Shown here in pieces: positions 1 to 12,130 of a stretch of DNA of 64,000 nucleotides. The position numbers and the translations under genes were made by a program. Position 1 is the first letter of the stretch; every line of letters starts with the position of its first letter. Under the pieces are notes generated by a model. The model was given only the letters and a program-made list of their open reading frames with translations. It was not told where the DNA came from and made no database searches. This stretch comes from Membranipora membranacea (lineage: Eukaryota; Bryozoa; Gymnolaemata; Cheilostomatida; Membraniporidae): contig OU612069.1 in NCBI GenBank assembly GCA_914767715.1, positions 5,580,001-5,644,000 of the forward strand, read 5' to 3'.

Positions 1-2691
1 TCTTGCACAGTACTGTTTTTTCAAAACGCAATATGTCCAGTCATATAAGATGTCCACTAAAATCTCAATCTATAAAAAACAACATCATACAAGGAATTAC
101 CTCACCAGTTCATTCAAAAGATATGCAGAAAAAATTCTCACGGGCATTGACCATTGGACTACACACAGTTTTCGTGTGCGTGTCCTCTCACTTTCAACAT
201 GATAGAAATCTCCCCAGCGGTCTGGCAAGTTATTTATAAATCTTAACAATAGAAAGTGAAGCACCCAAAGTTAAATAATACCCAGCCCTAACTTCTTATA
301 ATCTTAGTAGCTGCAAAAAAAATAATAGATAGTGTGTCTATTTGACAGAGAGGTATTATTAAATTGCGCAACCACCATGAAAAGAAAGTCAAATATTTAC
401 TATATTATCTCAGCATGATTCCTGTTGAACTGCAATAGCCAAACTGTTATTGGAAAACGATCAAAGAATGCCAACAAACTCTCCCTTAATTAACAGAAAT
501 AGACCTGAGGGCTCTTTTATTTGTGTATATCATTCAAAAATAATTGTGATTTTCTCTTCTCTGAGACAGATATAGCTCCGTGGCTTTTTTCCATAGTACA
601 ACGGAAACTGGATTAAATTTTTTTTGAGTTCCTCTGTCCACAAATTACTGATAAGGGTGCTTTAGTCGGGATTTTACAGAGGTTTATCTATGTGATGTTA
701 GATCCAATTAACAAGCACTGGATCGTAGATGACTTTGATCACAAAAAAACAAATGCCTGATGATTTTTCCTCCCGCAGACGATAACTAATACTTATTTAC
801 GAATGGTGTCAGGGCTTCATGAAATGTAAGTAAAGTTTTTCAATTGCTGATAGAAACAAAAACAAATTCTCATAAATGGTTTCTGAAATATTCAGACGCA
901 AAGCCAATTTCTCCACAAGGGTAAACAACATCAATGTACAGCAGGGATCAAGTTGAAATCTGGATAGAACACCGCTATCTGCATCCCACAGATGTAGGTG
1001 ATCACAATAGTTAAATTGGAAAGGAGTGGTAAACAGTATTCAGCCAATGCCACTTTTTCTAAAATTACCAGAATTACAATGTTCCCATTGACCTGGACTC
1101 TCTATAAAATCCAGAGAACTGTGTTACAAGTTAAATCAAAATATTCCTATAATGGAGACCAATTTCAAATGTGAAAAGATAAGTTGCAGGAGAAAATACC
1201 TCTACAGAAGTTCTCTGCTTTGTAGTTTGATTAAATACCCTCATATGTCGAGTGTATCGGAAATCTTTAGTGATTGCAGCTGCGCCAGAAGTTCTTCCGA
1301 GCCTCATGTCCTCAGCCTAAAGATATATGAAATACCCATCATCATAACATTTAAAAATGGAAAAAAAAGCGAGAAAATGTAACTAACCATGAAGAGAGCA
1401 ACGATATGTTCATCATAGAATGGATGCCCGGGAGATGTCAATGCCCTTAACAACAACAAGATGGACACTACCGCTACAAGTTCATACCAGTAAAAAGAAA
1501 ACAAATTGATTTGTTAAGGCTCATAAAATAGATAAGCATCCTTTTAGCAACTTTGTATTTAGAGCTTATGAGTGGCACTGTCACTGTGAAAAAGGCAGGC
1601 TCCGTTCCAAGGATCTGAACCTGTTTATGTTTGTTCTCTACATACATGCGGAATTGCGATCTGGCAGCAACAGCTTCACTTCTCAGTTGGATACATCATA
1701 TTATATGGTGTCGATGCTCACGTAAAAAATGATGACTATCAATAAATGTTTAATTGAGGAAACTTCTATATTAAAATACAATTTAATAGTAGGCCTGCGA
1801 TTCGACTGTCCTAACATTTGATTCAGTTTGTCATTGTACTTACCCTGCAATTGGTACATCCTCCGTTGATCTGATATCATCATGAGACTCGATATGATTG
1901 CCCGGTGGTGTACTGTATTTAGTAAGAAGAGCCATCCCATACAAAACATACATACTTCCTAGTTCGTAAAATCCGATTCAATCTATGTCAGCAAGTCAGA
2001 GTGCAATTGTTCTCAATTTATAGCAACTTCCCTATCCAGTATCAGTGATTGCTGGAGCAATTTAAGTTCTTCCCTGAGCAGCCGGCCTAAATACTGTAGA
2101 ACGATTATCACCACTGGACAGTCTTGCAAAATAGGCAGTTACTAGCTGCACCTAGCATGCTCTGCAAGCGTGATCAAGGATGATCAACAAGTGCTCAATG
2201 GACCATGAATTAACACACCGCTTCAATTACAGCATATAACGCATTCGATAAGCAGGCGTGCTACAATATAAATTATCATTGCCCAAATAATGGCTAGAAA
2301 ATTTATCATGAAAAATGGATGTTACTCACCTATGAAAGCCTCTCACCCCTTTAATATTATATCAAATGGCATAAGATTAAAAATGTACAAAAGATAAATA
2401 TGTTTTCTACCATCTGAGAAACATCCATAGTGATAAGTTCAACAGGAAAGAAATTAAATCAGGTGGGTTAAAGGCATGTTTTTTGACCCTAAAAATACCC
2501 TTTTTCCCCCAAAAGTGATAAACATTTTGGGTCAACCCTCATGAAAGACAAAATGTACAATGACCCATTGAAAAACCTTTCAAATGATAGCTCAAATGTC
2601 CAAATCGGACAACAAATGGTCAAGTTATCGCAAGTGGGTAAATCTCCATTGAAGTCTATATGTCGCAAAAAAAGGCACAGATCTGACCTTA
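1..2691. other. Gene-free stretch, no recognised feature
   Basis: I see no exon chain, RNA gene or transposon protein here. The longest open frames are under 85 codons, overlap on both strands and show no family motif or matching splice sites. The sequence is AT-rich with short homopolymers. A low-complexity patch rich in runs of A and C lies near 2455-2560 and may belong to an unrecognised repeat. Confidence 0.6.
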
Positions 2692-2757
2692 ACTACACTG
2701 TGACACTGACGCCGATGTCATAGGCTACTGTCAGAACTCAGGCTAACCTCACTGTAC
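2692..2757. repeat. Isolated satellite monomer
   Basis: About 66 bases match monomer A of the satellite at 9182-10775, including the shared 'gctactgtcagaactcaggc' core. The copy lies on the other side of the BEL/Pao element. This suggests either that the element inserted within or near a once larger array, or that single monomers are scattered locally. Confidence 0.8.
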
Positions 2758-3136
2758 CGGTATGTTAGTATACAGTAGGTAGGATAAATAGTTAAGATCT
2801 GGTCTAATGATTAACGTATAGATGTAGATCTTTATAACTATTGTAGATGTTATCCGTTTGGTAGAATAGAAAACAATACGGTTAAATAGAATGTTGAGTA
2901 TGATCTGCTGACATAGTAACAAAGTCAGCGTCTGCTGTACTGATGTAAGATATTGTATCTCATAAAATCAGTGGTGTGATGGTGACGTACACATTAGAGT
3001 GCCCACTTCGGTGGCTAAATTGACACTAGCACATAATTGCCTTGCTGCATATGACTGGGTGTGTAACAGTGTATGGATAAAAGAAAGCTAAGTAATTATG
3101 GTGCTACAAGTGTAAAATTGTTAGAATCAGATATTC
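2758..3136. other. Unassigned flank of the BEL/Pao element
   Basis: About 380 bases lie between the isolated satellite monomer and the inferred LTR edge. I found no gene or clear repeat here. If the LTR edge is misplaced, part of this stretch may belong to the element. Confidence 0.4.
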
Positions 3137-3398
3137 TGAATATACTGATACATCACATACCTAGGGTTTTGACAGATTATGTCTGTCAAAAGTATAACAT
3201 AATTAAAGCTACTTAAAATAAGGCTCATGTCCGAAGCCAAATGATGAATGGCTCCGAATAGCAGCGCGGCGCGAGTCAAGAAAAAACAGTAAATGATGCG
3301 TGGCCGCCCACCCACAGCAGACAGTTCACATCCCTCCAACCAGAGAGGGTCCCGATAACTTACCCTTTTTATCTACTGCGGTTTCACCTGGTTATATC
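3137..3398 (-). repeat. Probable 3' LTR of the BEL/Pao element
   Basis: The stretch follows the pol stop codon at 3399. Its far edge is set by the 17-base repeat shared with the 5' stub: on the minus strand the LTR would end in TTCA at about 3137. The inner edge cannot be fixed because there is no second full LTR; a purine-rich tract lies near 3360-3375. A short frame within it ends with Met-Tyr-Gln-Tyr-Ile-Gln, the same residues that begin gag, so gag translation probably started inside the 5' LTR. Confidence 0.55.
3167..3191. other. Perfect short hairpin in the LTR
   Basis: Ten-base arms TTTTGACAGA and TCTGTCAAAA are separated by five bases. The site lies in the inferred 3' LTR, close to its end, where a stem could help RNA 3' processing. 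That role is only a guess. Confidence 0.5.
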
Positions 3399-6196
3399 TT
3401 AACCATCAACGGGGACAAGAAGTGCTAGTCTATGTACACTCCTTGTAATAATCGTGTCCCCACCACCTGAATACTCAATGGTCTTACCTTGCACCTTATA
3501 GTTCTTATAGCATAAAGCAACTTTTCTTACCTGGCCATCTGCACTGGGGAACACTTCTAGTATCCGTGCTAGGCGATACTGTTTGCGGAGTTGGTTTGAA
3601 TCAGTGACGAGAACTGTATCACCTACCTTGAAGTTCCTAGACTGCTTGTGCCACTTGTTCTGAGCTGCCAAGGTCGGTGCATATAACTCCATCCACTTTC
3701 GCCAAAAGTCGTCTACAATGCTCACCACCAGATTCAGTCTGTTCTTTAGGGAGTCATCATCTCTCCACTCTCCAGGGTTTCGTGAAAATGGTCGTCCTAT
3801 AAGAAGGCAGTTCGGGGTGAGTATCGACACATCGGAATCCTCTGAGGGTAGAGTGCCTAATGGTCTCTCATTGACTAGATTTGCTACCTCATAGCAGACT
3901 GTCATAAACTCACTAGCAGACAGACGATTGTGTTCGACTGAAGGTTTCAGACACTTCTTTACAGTCTTGATAAGAGACTCTGCAGCGCCCTGGTACCAGG
4001 GGCTATCTCCAGGTCCAAACCGCCATTCAAGTCCATTCTCTATACCAACTTTCTTTATTCTCACTTCATCGAGACTCCTCCATACATCCTGTAACTCCTT
4101 CTCCGCAGCCACAAGTCGAGTTCCAGTATCCGAGAATATCAGTCTAGGCCATCCTTTCACACTAACAAATCTCTTCAGTGCCAGTAGAAAGGATTCTGTG
4201 CTGTATCCAAAAACTGCCTCAATGTGCACAGCACGTGATACCAGATCTGTAAAGAGCACTCCATAGGCCTTGCCGGATGTGTGCTTTTGGACTTCGCCTC
4301 TGATGACAAAGGGTCCAAACAAATCAAGCATTGTGTGATTGAATGGTGGTCCAGCTGTTAATCTTTCCACTGGTAGCTGAGCCATATTCTGACTGAGAAG
4401 TACCGGATTGTGGAGTTTGCAGTGTTGACATCCATGGATAACACTACCAACTATCTTTGTGCCTTGAGATATCCAGTATTCCTCTCGGAGTCGAGCGAGC
4501 TTCGCGTCACGACCTTTATGTCCGGAGTCGATGTGAGCTTGCATGATAGCTAAATTTGTGAACTCATGAGATGATGGTAGGAACTTCTGTAGATTTGTCT
4601 TGATAGCAGTCATGGGATTTCTCTTAAGGAGCCGAGAACCCATAATCCATACCCCCTCTTCAGTCTTGATAGGGTTGAGTTTCCAGTAGCGTCCTTTTTT
4701 GTCTTCCAGATCTCTCACCATCTCCTTCTGTACATCTTTCACGATCCAGAGCAGAGCATCCTTAAGATCCTGAACACAAGTATTGACGACTCGTCCATCT
4801 TCGCATTTCCCTCTCTTAGCCAGGTTTCTTAGTCGAGCGACAGTCCAGAGCAGAGATTTTAGCGACTTGAAGTTAGCATAGTTGAATATCTGTACAACAG
4901 GAGCAACTTCAGCTGCATTACAGATCTTCTTTTCTCCAGGAAGTGTTACTACAGGATCAACTTCACTCTTTGTACCCCATTGTTCTTCTGGTAGATAGAG
5001 GACTGGAGGTCCACGCCACCACTCTGATTCCGGTCCGATGTCCTTAGCTGGTTTTCCACGAGTGAGCCAGTCTGCTGTGTTGTCTGTGCCTTTGATCCAC
5101 TTCCAGCTCGACAGATCTCCCTTTGTAGCGTTCTGTATTTCTCCCACACAAATTCCCTCATAGAGCTTGAACCTGATAGACTTGCGATTGAGCATACATA
5201 GGACAGTGGCTGAATCTATCAGTTGATGGATACTTTCATACTGAAAGCGAGTCTCCTCCTCAATGACTTTTCTGCCCCGCTTGGACAGGACAGCTGCGTT
5301 GAGCTCCATTTGGGGTATACTCAGTTTCTGTTTGAGAGGAGCGATTCTGCACTTGGCCATAATCAGACGGCACCAATACTCTCCATTAGTTAGCTTCCAT
5401 CGAACATAAGCAAAGAATCCATATGCGTCTTGGCTAGCGTCAGATAGGATGATCAGTGATGGTTTTCCTACCTTGTTGTCAGGTTTTAAGCATCTGTAAT
5501 ACTGCTGTTGCTCTATGTGAAACATCTCCTGGAAGAATTGGATCCATTTCTTTCTCATGTCTGCGGGTAGGTGTTGGTCCCAAGCTAAGTGTAGGCACCA
5601 AGTTTCACGTAGAAGATACTTAGCTCTGAAGGTGAATGGACACAGGATGCCAAGCGGATCGTAGACTTTCATAGTTTGCTCTAACACGATCCTGCGAGTC
5701 AGCACATCAGGTATGGATTGAGGTATCTGGCCGATAGTAAGATTAGGCTCTGTATAGACACCCCGCTTCTTCTGCGAGAAATTGAGACTGGTAGTGAATG
5801 TAATCTTGTCATGTAGAGGGATCCAGTGCACTCCGAGAACTTGCATGCTGAAAGGCTGGTCTCTGGGCACAGGAACATCACTCAAATCAATTCTCTTTCC
5901 ATCTTCACCACTAAAGATAAAACACTTGATCCTGAATCCAGTGAGCTCCAGTACGGTGTTTGTGTCCTTAGCAGTAGTTTCAGCTATCTCTTTCGATGGA
6001 AATGAGTCGATAATGTCGTCAACATAAGTGTTGCTCTTCAGCAGCTGAGCAGCCCTCGGGTATTGTCCTTGGAAAATCTCTGCAGATTTCTTGATGGCCT
6101 CCGAGCTTATCGCTGCAGCCGGTCGATCTCCCATATTCACTCTTGTAATGGCATACACATCTGGTTTCCTCTGCTCAAAGTTACGCCAGAGAAATC
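3399..6196 (-). pseudogene. pol: BEL/Pao pol segment: RT palm, RNase H, integrase
   Basis: A long open frame of about 919 codons carries the second half of the reverse transcriptase, with the YVDD catalytic box about 45 residues in (near 6020-6032). An RNase H region follows, then an integrase with an H-x-H-type zinc-binding part (HIDSGHKGRD, later CQHC). The integrase core shows all three acidic residues: LDLFGPF (near 4326), FSDTGT (near 4130) and QGAAE (near 3980). The C-terminal DUF5641-like part ends in a basic, Val-rich segment before the stop at 3399. The segment is joined to upstream pol only across a frame break at a (TG)6 run at 6197-6208, where the two frames differ by one dinucleotide slip. 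The catalytic residues themselves look intact. Confidence 0.9.
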
Positions 6197-6514
6197 TGTG
6201 TGTGTGTGTTGCTCGACATCACCAGTGAATATTGAATTGTACATCTTTGTAATGTCTGCTACTACAGCGACTTGCTCTTCTCTCCATCGGAGAAGTATCC
6301 CAAGAATGTTACTCAAATATGAGTCTGGCCCTTTAGCTAGGCAGCTGTTGAGTGAGACTCTTTTGTATAGCTGGGAGGAGTTGAATACTATTCTCACGGG
6401 TGTTGATTCGGATTTGGGATTCTGCACTGCGAGATGGCTGATGTAATACACTGGCCCTTTACATTGAGATATCTCGTCCTGAGTGAGTTTACGAGCAACT
6501 TTCCTACTGATCAT
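6197..6514 (-). pseudogene. pol: BEL/Pao pol segment: RT fingers and first catalytic Asp
   Basis: This frame encodes the reverse-transcriptase fingers and first palm motif. It shows GPVYYISHLAV, VRIVFNSSQ, SLNSCLAKGPDSYL and the first catalytic aspartate in VADITKMYNSI. It ends in a shifted tail after the CA/TG microsatellite at 6197-6208, where the true RT continues in another frame. At its 5' side it overlaps the next frame by a few bases (6511-6514), which implies a second one-base shift near 6511-6530. Confidence 0.85.
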
Positions 6515-6699
6515 ATCTTGGATCTGATCCGAGTAGATTTGAGCCCATTGCTTGTCTTCCCTAGAGTTGTCTCTGTACTGCGTAAAGTAGCAAGAGCTGA
6601 AGAAAAGTTGTCAGGAAGAGTTGAAGGATCAATCAGCCAGGGATAAGCCGTGGTAAATCGTTGGTTAGCTTCATCATAATTCAAGTTGGCTTGGATCAT
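6511..6699 (-). pseudogene. pol: BEL/Pao pol segment: N-terminal RT linker
   Basis: About 62 codons encode the stretch before the RT fingers, including YDEANQRF, YPWLIDPSTLPDN and ALATLRSTETTL, typical of BEL/Pao. The frame is broken from gag-protease upstream (near 6696) and from the fingers downstream (near 6512) by single-base shifts. Both shifts look like decay, because the protein match continues across them. Confidence 0.8.
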
Positions 6700-9181
6700 C
6701 TGTAGTTCTTGTTCTTCTTTGAAGGAGAAGTCTTGACCTTTGATAGGGCACTTTCCACAGCAGCACGCTCCACAGGCTCTATCTCTATTCCGAGTTCTTC
6801 ACCTTGCATGAAATCTCCAAGAGCAGCTCGCTCAGCTTTGGTCAAACATGTGATGACTCTATCAAACAGGATATGCTGGGGACTGATTGGTGAGATTGGT
6901 TGAATGCGTTCAGTGATAGTGGCATGAGCTAATATAGAAGAATGAGAGCTCATATTAGACAGGGCGGGGTGACTTCCTTGTAGGCACAACCCAAACGGAC
7001 TCCGTAGTACACTCAGATGTTTTCCGGCTGTCGCGACTTCGTTCTTTGGGTGCAGCCCAAAATAGTCGTTACCAACCAGAATGTCGACTTGACCAGCTTC
7101 TCTCATCAGTAGATTGACATTGATAGATGGAAATAGATTAGAGAGCGTATTCAGGTTCAGCTCCTCAACTCGAGATGTAATCTGCTCCATGCTATATGCC
7201 TTTTTAGAAACCGTAGTGTTGTCCTCTGTGAGTAAATCAAGTGAGTACAGATAAGACAACTCCGTCTTGCTACAGTTGCCTAGTGTTGTGACGTCTAGAT
7301 CAACCTGGTGTAATCTCCTAGCGCCGAATCGCTTGACAGCATTATTAGAGATAAATGACGCATTCGACCCTCCATCGAAGAAGACAGTAGCCTTTCTGTT
7401 ACTCTTGACAACTCCGACCTGCTGAATGGGAAACACTGAAGGGTTCCTTTCCAAGCTTCCATGATTGTTGCTTGCCTTGACTGTACTCTTGGAATCTTCC
7501 TGCTTCGCCTTGTCTTTGTATGAGACTTTAAATTTATATGACGATCCTGTTGAGGTCGGCCTCTTTACATTACATGATTTACTACTTGTACTTGTTGATT
7601 CTTGCTTTCCTCGACACAGTAAAGCATGGTTGCCCTGTTTGTCACACTGGGGGCAGAGCTTATCAAGTGTACAGGCGTCTCTGGGGTGTTGACCAAAACA
7701 TTGAAAGCATAATGAATGAGATCTCAAGATATCATATCGCCGTTTAACATTGAACCCTAGGAAACTTTGACATTTATCTAATGAATGAGACTGAGTTCTA
7801 TGTAATACACAGTATGATGATGGGTGCTTACTGGCATCACTCATTGACCTACTACTAGACTCGTCAGGATCTGACTCGCCATAAAAAGCATTGACGCTAC
7901 GCTTTTGAGGTTTTTGAATGGACTGCCTGTTGTTACAGTTATGGGACTTCTCACGCTCTGCCCACCGTATGACCATGCTTCGCTCTGTCTCAAGGAAAGC
8001 CATAAAATGTCTGAAAGGTCTGGTCCTGTCATCTGGTGTCATTGTTGATACAGTTTTCATCCAATCCCGTTGAAGCATCATGGGTAACATGTCTGCTAGC
8101 CTATCGATGTGAGGCATGGTGATAGTTGAAATGTGTCCTACTTCCCCTAGCTGACAATAAGCTGCCTCCACAGAATTGATGAAATTCACTAAACTAGAGC
8201 GATCTTTATCCTTTACTGGGCGAACCTGGAGCAGGTCTTCGAGAACTGAGTCAACACACAAACCTGCATCACCATAATGATCATCAAGCTTTGATAGTAT
8301 ACGAGAATACGCCATGGGCTGTGTGGCATATATACACTGTACAAGTTGCTTGGCCTCACCACGTAATAGCTCTTTGAGAGAGACTACCCTATCATAATCA
8401 TCATATAACTCTACACTAGCATATCTCATCCACATTGATCTAAATTCGTACCACTGTTTCCTGTCACCAGTGAATGGTGATGGTGGAATAATACGCTTAT
8501 GTCTAACCTGTGCAGAATATTGCATATCATTGGATTGCATGGTAGCCATAGGTACATGAATGGGTGAATGTAAAGAGCCATGTGGTAATTGATCATAGGC
8601 ACTAACAACTGATGACATAATATTGCCTGGCTGTGCCATACTCTGATTACTATCATTGTGATTGATATCAGTTACATGTAGAATAGAACGCGGTGGTGGG
8701 GCACTACGTGTTATACTTACTGGTGTAGATGTACCATGAGTGATAGTCACATGTTGGCGGCCATCACTCACCGCACTAGTGCTCACTGGTGCACTATTAT
8801 GTATGGTGTCTTGTGTAGAAGTAGCTAATGACTGAGTAACATCATTATTAGAGCTCACTGGGGGGAGCGATGCTCCCTGTCCACCAGGGGGAGACGACCC
8901 CACCTCACCCCCGCCCTCCCAGGACCCCGGCCGCCTGCGCGCTGTGTCAACAACGCCATCATCACTAAGCTGCGGGTCATGAGCATGAGGGGCAGATTTA
9001 TCTATACTGTTAGTTCTAGTATTAAGACTAATGCTTAGCCTAAATAAAATTGAGGTAAGCTCTTCTATTTTAACATCATAATCATTGCTACTGTTATGAG
9101 ATTTTAGAATAGATATACACTGTTCAAACTGTTTGACAATAGTAAAAGCATAGCTATCATATAGCTGAATATACTGATACA
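6696..9181 (-). pseudogene. gag: BEL/Pao gag and protease, start codon lost
   Basis: The open frame of about 828 codons begins at a GTG in the LTR stub (9180-9182), where the 3' LTR copy has ATG. The normal start therefore seems to have been lost at the satellite junction. The N-terminus is followed by a Ser/Pro-rich linker (about residues 90-225), then the gag core beginning PSPFTGDRKQWYEF (about residue 235). Cysteine/histidine knuckles lie near residues 460-525 (including CFQCFGQHPRDAC and CPQCDKQGNHALLC). An aspartic-protease-like part has FFDGGSNASFIS (about 600) and DILVGNDYFGLHP (about 710). The frame shifts near 6696, before the pol linker. Confidence 0.88.
9165..9181 (-). repeat. Residual 5' LTR stub of 17 bp
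   Basis: The 17 bases 9165-9181 are identical to 3136-3152. In an LTR element such a shared terminal sequence marks the end of both LTRs. The base beyond it on the plus strand (9182) already belongs to the satellite, so the rest of the 5' LTR, including any promoter, is gone. Confidence 0.7.
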
Positions 9182-10775
9182 CTCACGTACTGCCTTAACC
9201 AAACTGACACCCATATCATACCGTCAAAAAATTTGGGCTCACAAACTGTCTAAACTATTCGGACACCAATACCATACGCTACTCTCAGAACTCAGGTTAA
9301 TCTCACAAACAGCCTAAACTACACTGACGCCCATAGCATGAGCTACTGTCAGAACACACGCTAATCTCACGTACTGCCTTAACCAAACCGACACCCATAT
9401 CATACCGTCAGAAGAAATCGGGATCACAAAGTGCCTAAACTACACGGACACCTGTATCATACCGTCAGAAGAAGTCTGGCTCACACACTGCCTAAACTAC
9501 ACGGACACCAATACCATACGTTACTGTCAGAACTCAGGCTAACCTCACGCACTGCCTAAACCACACTGACACCCATATCATACTCTCAGAAGAAGTATAA
9601 ACAGAATAAACAGCCTAAACTACACTGACGCCCATAGCATAAGCTACTTTCAGAACTCAGGCTAATCTCACAAAGTACCTAAACTACATGGACACCCATT
9701 TATCTTTCCGTCAGAAGAAGTCGGGCTCACTAACTGTCTAAACTATACGGACACCAATACCATACGCTACTCTCAGAACTCAGGTTAATCTCACAAACAG
9801 CCTAAACCACACTGACGCCCATAGCATAAGCTACTGTCAGAACTCAGGCTAATCTCACAAAGTGCCTAAACTACACGGACACCTGTATCATACCGTCAGA
9901 AGAAGTCTGGCTCACAAAGTGCGTGAACTACACAGATACCAATCCCATACGTTACTTTCAGAACTCAGGCATACCTCACACACTGCCTTAACCACACTGA
10001 CACCCATATCATACTGTCAGATGAATTTGGGATCACAAACAGCCTAAACTACACTGACGTCCATAGCATAAGCTACTGTCAGAACTCAGGCTAATCTCAC
10101 GCATTGCCTTAACCGCACTGACACCCATATCATACTGTCAGAAGAAGTCGGGCTCACTAACTGTCTAAACTATACGGACACCAATACCATACGCTACTCT
10201 TAGAACTCAGGCTTATCTCACAAAGTGCCTAAACTACACGGACACATGTATCATACCGTCAGAAGAAGTCTGGCTCACAAAGTGCGTAAACTACACGGAC
10301 ACCAATCCCATACGTTACTGTCAGAACTCCGGCATACCTCACGCACTGCCTTAACTTCACTGACACCCATATCATACTGTCAGAAGAATTTGGGATCACA
10401 AACAGCCTAAACTACACTGACGCCCATGGCATTAGCTACTGTCAGCACTCAGGCTACTCTCACAAACAGCCTAAACCACACTGACGCCCATACCATAAGC
10501 TACTGTCAGAACTCAGGCGAATCTCACAAAGTGCCTAAACTACACGGACACCAATTTATTATTCCGTCAGAAGAAGTTTGGCTCACAAATTGCGTAAACT
10601 ACACGGACACCAATACCATACGGTCTACTGTCAGAACTCAGGCTAATCTCACAAACAAACTACACTGACACCCATAGCATGAGCTACTGTCAGAACTCAG
10701 GCTAATCTCACAAGCAGTCTAAACTACACTGACGCCCATGGCATAAGCTACTGTCAGAACTCAGGCTACTCTCCA
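9182..10775. repeat. Dimeric satellite array (about 64-bp and 57-bp monomers)
   Basis: About 26 imperfect tandem monomers occur in two related forms. Form A (about 64 bp) contains 'gctactgtcagaactcaggc'; form B (about 57 bp) contains 'ataccgtcagaagaagt'. Both share starts like 'cctaaactacac(t/g)gac'. They often alternate, giving a higher-order unit of about 121 bp, with local runs of A. Short open frames inside the array are by-products of the repeat and are not genes. The array fills the gap between the truncated ends of two retroelements. Confidence 0.9.
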
Positions 10776-10785
10776 AAGTGCCACT

Positions 10786-10967
10786 GTGCCCGATATTTGG
10801 AAAGCGGCCAATATAGTGCCTTTAACTAAACTGAAAGGCGCAACAGAACCTAAAGACTTTAGGCCCATCGCCCTGACACCAATCCTCGCTAAGTGTCTTG
10901 AGAAACTTGTAGCGCTCCACATCAGTGCTCACATTGCCGATAGTAACCAGTTTGCCTATAAACAGCA
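10786..10967 (+). pseudogene. Non-LTR RT, N-terminal fragment
   Basis: The fragment encodes the start of the RT fingers: IWKAANIVPLTK, FRPIALTPILAKCLEK and NQFAYK. These are the usual first blocks of non-LTR reverse transcriptases. Just after FAYK the homologous protein continues in another frame (beginning STDDALLLLLDKI), so a base has been lost or gained near 10965. Confidence 0.85.
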
Positions 10968-11998
10968 GTACAGACGATGCACTATTGTTGTTACTTGACA
11001 AAATCACTAATCATCTCGATAGCTCTGCAAAGAATTATGTACGCTCGATTTCCATTGACTTTAGCAGTGCTTTTAATACAATCAACAGTAACACCCTAGT
11101 CCAAAAGATGTCATCTCATAAAGTAAACCCCAACATCGTATCCTGGTCATATAACTTTCTGTCATCACGTACACAGCGAGTGAAAGTAGGTAATCCTCTA
11201 TCTAACAGCATCATGACATCAACTGGATGCCCTCAGGGATGTGTCCTCAGTCCCATCCTCTTCTCACTTTATGTAGACGACATGGCAGTAAGCGATGATC
11301 ACACCATCATAAAATACGCCGATGACACTGTGATACTAGAATTCATCTCGCCAAAATCACCATCATCACTGCAAGTTGAAATCAATAATATCAGATCCTG
11401 GTGCACAAGAAACAGTCTGCTCATCAACACAAAGAAAACCAAAGAGCTTGTTTTCTGTAATCTACGCGATGATCCTGACCCTCCACCCATCATGATCAAC
11501 AACTCCGCCATCGAACGAGTAGATGAATACAAATATCTTGGCACCACACTCAATCATAAGCTTAACTTCAACACGAACACCAAAAACATCATCAGCAAAG
11601 CTAACAAACGACTATTCATCATGAAGCAGCTAGCCTTTATGAATGTCAAGACAACTACCATTAAGCTGGCATACACCTCGTTTCTCGAATGTGTCCTACA
11701 ATATCACCTATGTATTATATACGGACACCTCTCATCTGATATTAAGAACCAGTACAATCACCTCATCAACACAGCACGTAGACTAAGCAAAGGCAGGCTT
11801 GAAGTTACAACCATAGACGATATATTCGATAAATTCTTCAAAACTAAATGCCTGAGAATGTTTGCTTTGGGCAAATACACTGTCATAACGCTAGAACAGC
11901 TCCCATCTGGTAGATACAGAGTGCCAGCCTACCGTGTAAACTGCCGTAAATACTGTTTTCGCTCATTATGTGTAAAACTGCTTAATCGAATAGGTTGA
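10968..11998 (+). pseudogene. Non-LTR reverse transcriptase, main fragment
   Basis: About 340 codons hold the RT palm and thumb. Motif A is SIDFSSAFNTI, followed by GCPQGCVLSPILFSLY, the catalytic box KYADDTVIL, the LLINTKKTKELVF block and the EYKYLGTTL thumb motif. A C-terminal region without a recognisable domain ends at the stop codon at 11998. The catalytic residues are present, but the frame shift at its N-side and the missing upstream part make the copy inactive. Confidence 0.88.
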
Positions 11999-12130
11999 TT
12001 CATTTATTATAAATCTAGTCAATGTTTAATTATAATTTTTAAAACTTCATTTTTATTCACAGAGCACAAGAGAAACATTGATTTTATCATGAGAATTGAT
12101 ACAAATTCATACAAACATACATACATACAT

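Larger units (their letters stand above)
3137..9181 (-). mobile_element. BEL/Pao LTR retrotransposon, degenerate, 5' LTR truncated
   Basis: Read on the minus strand, the element runs from gag (near 9181) through protease, reverse transcriptase, RNase H and integrase to a 3' LTR that ends near 3137. This domain order is the BEL/Pao order. A 17-base direct repeat (3136-3152 and 9165-9181) marks the last bases of the two LTRs. Only this stub of the 5' LTR survives, and satellite DNA follows it immediately. The coding region is split into four frame segments by about three one- or two-base shifts, so this copy is not autonomous. No target-site duplication can be tested because the 5' end is lost. 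Confidence 0.9.
10776..12130 (+). mobile_element. 5'-truncated CR1/Rex1-like non-LTR retrotransposon
   Basis: A reverse-transcriptase frame starts abruptly at the satellite edge and runs to a stop at 11998. An AT-rich 3' untranslated region and a (CATA)n-type tail near 12113-12130 follow. The endonuclease domain is absent, as expected for 5' truncation on insertion. The short tandem 3' tail in place of poly(A) fits the CR1/Rex1 group; the exact clade needs a phylogeny. A one-base shift near 10965 splits the frame. Confidence 0.85.

Noticed and set aside
2541-2723. 60-codon frame running into the isolated satellite monomer
   Set aside because: It ends inside repeat DNA and has no homology I recognise.
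3928-6446. Plus-strand open frames opposite BEL/Pao pol
   Set aside because: They are antisense shadows of the conserved minus-strand polymerase and integrase frame.
9862-10668. Several open frames of 60-80 codons with similar proteins in the satellite
   Set aside because: They are translations of the repeat unit itself, shift with monomer length and have no start context or family match.
9182-10775. CRISPR-like array
   Set aside because: Monomers are contiguous and variable throughout, without unique spacers, and the DNA is animal.
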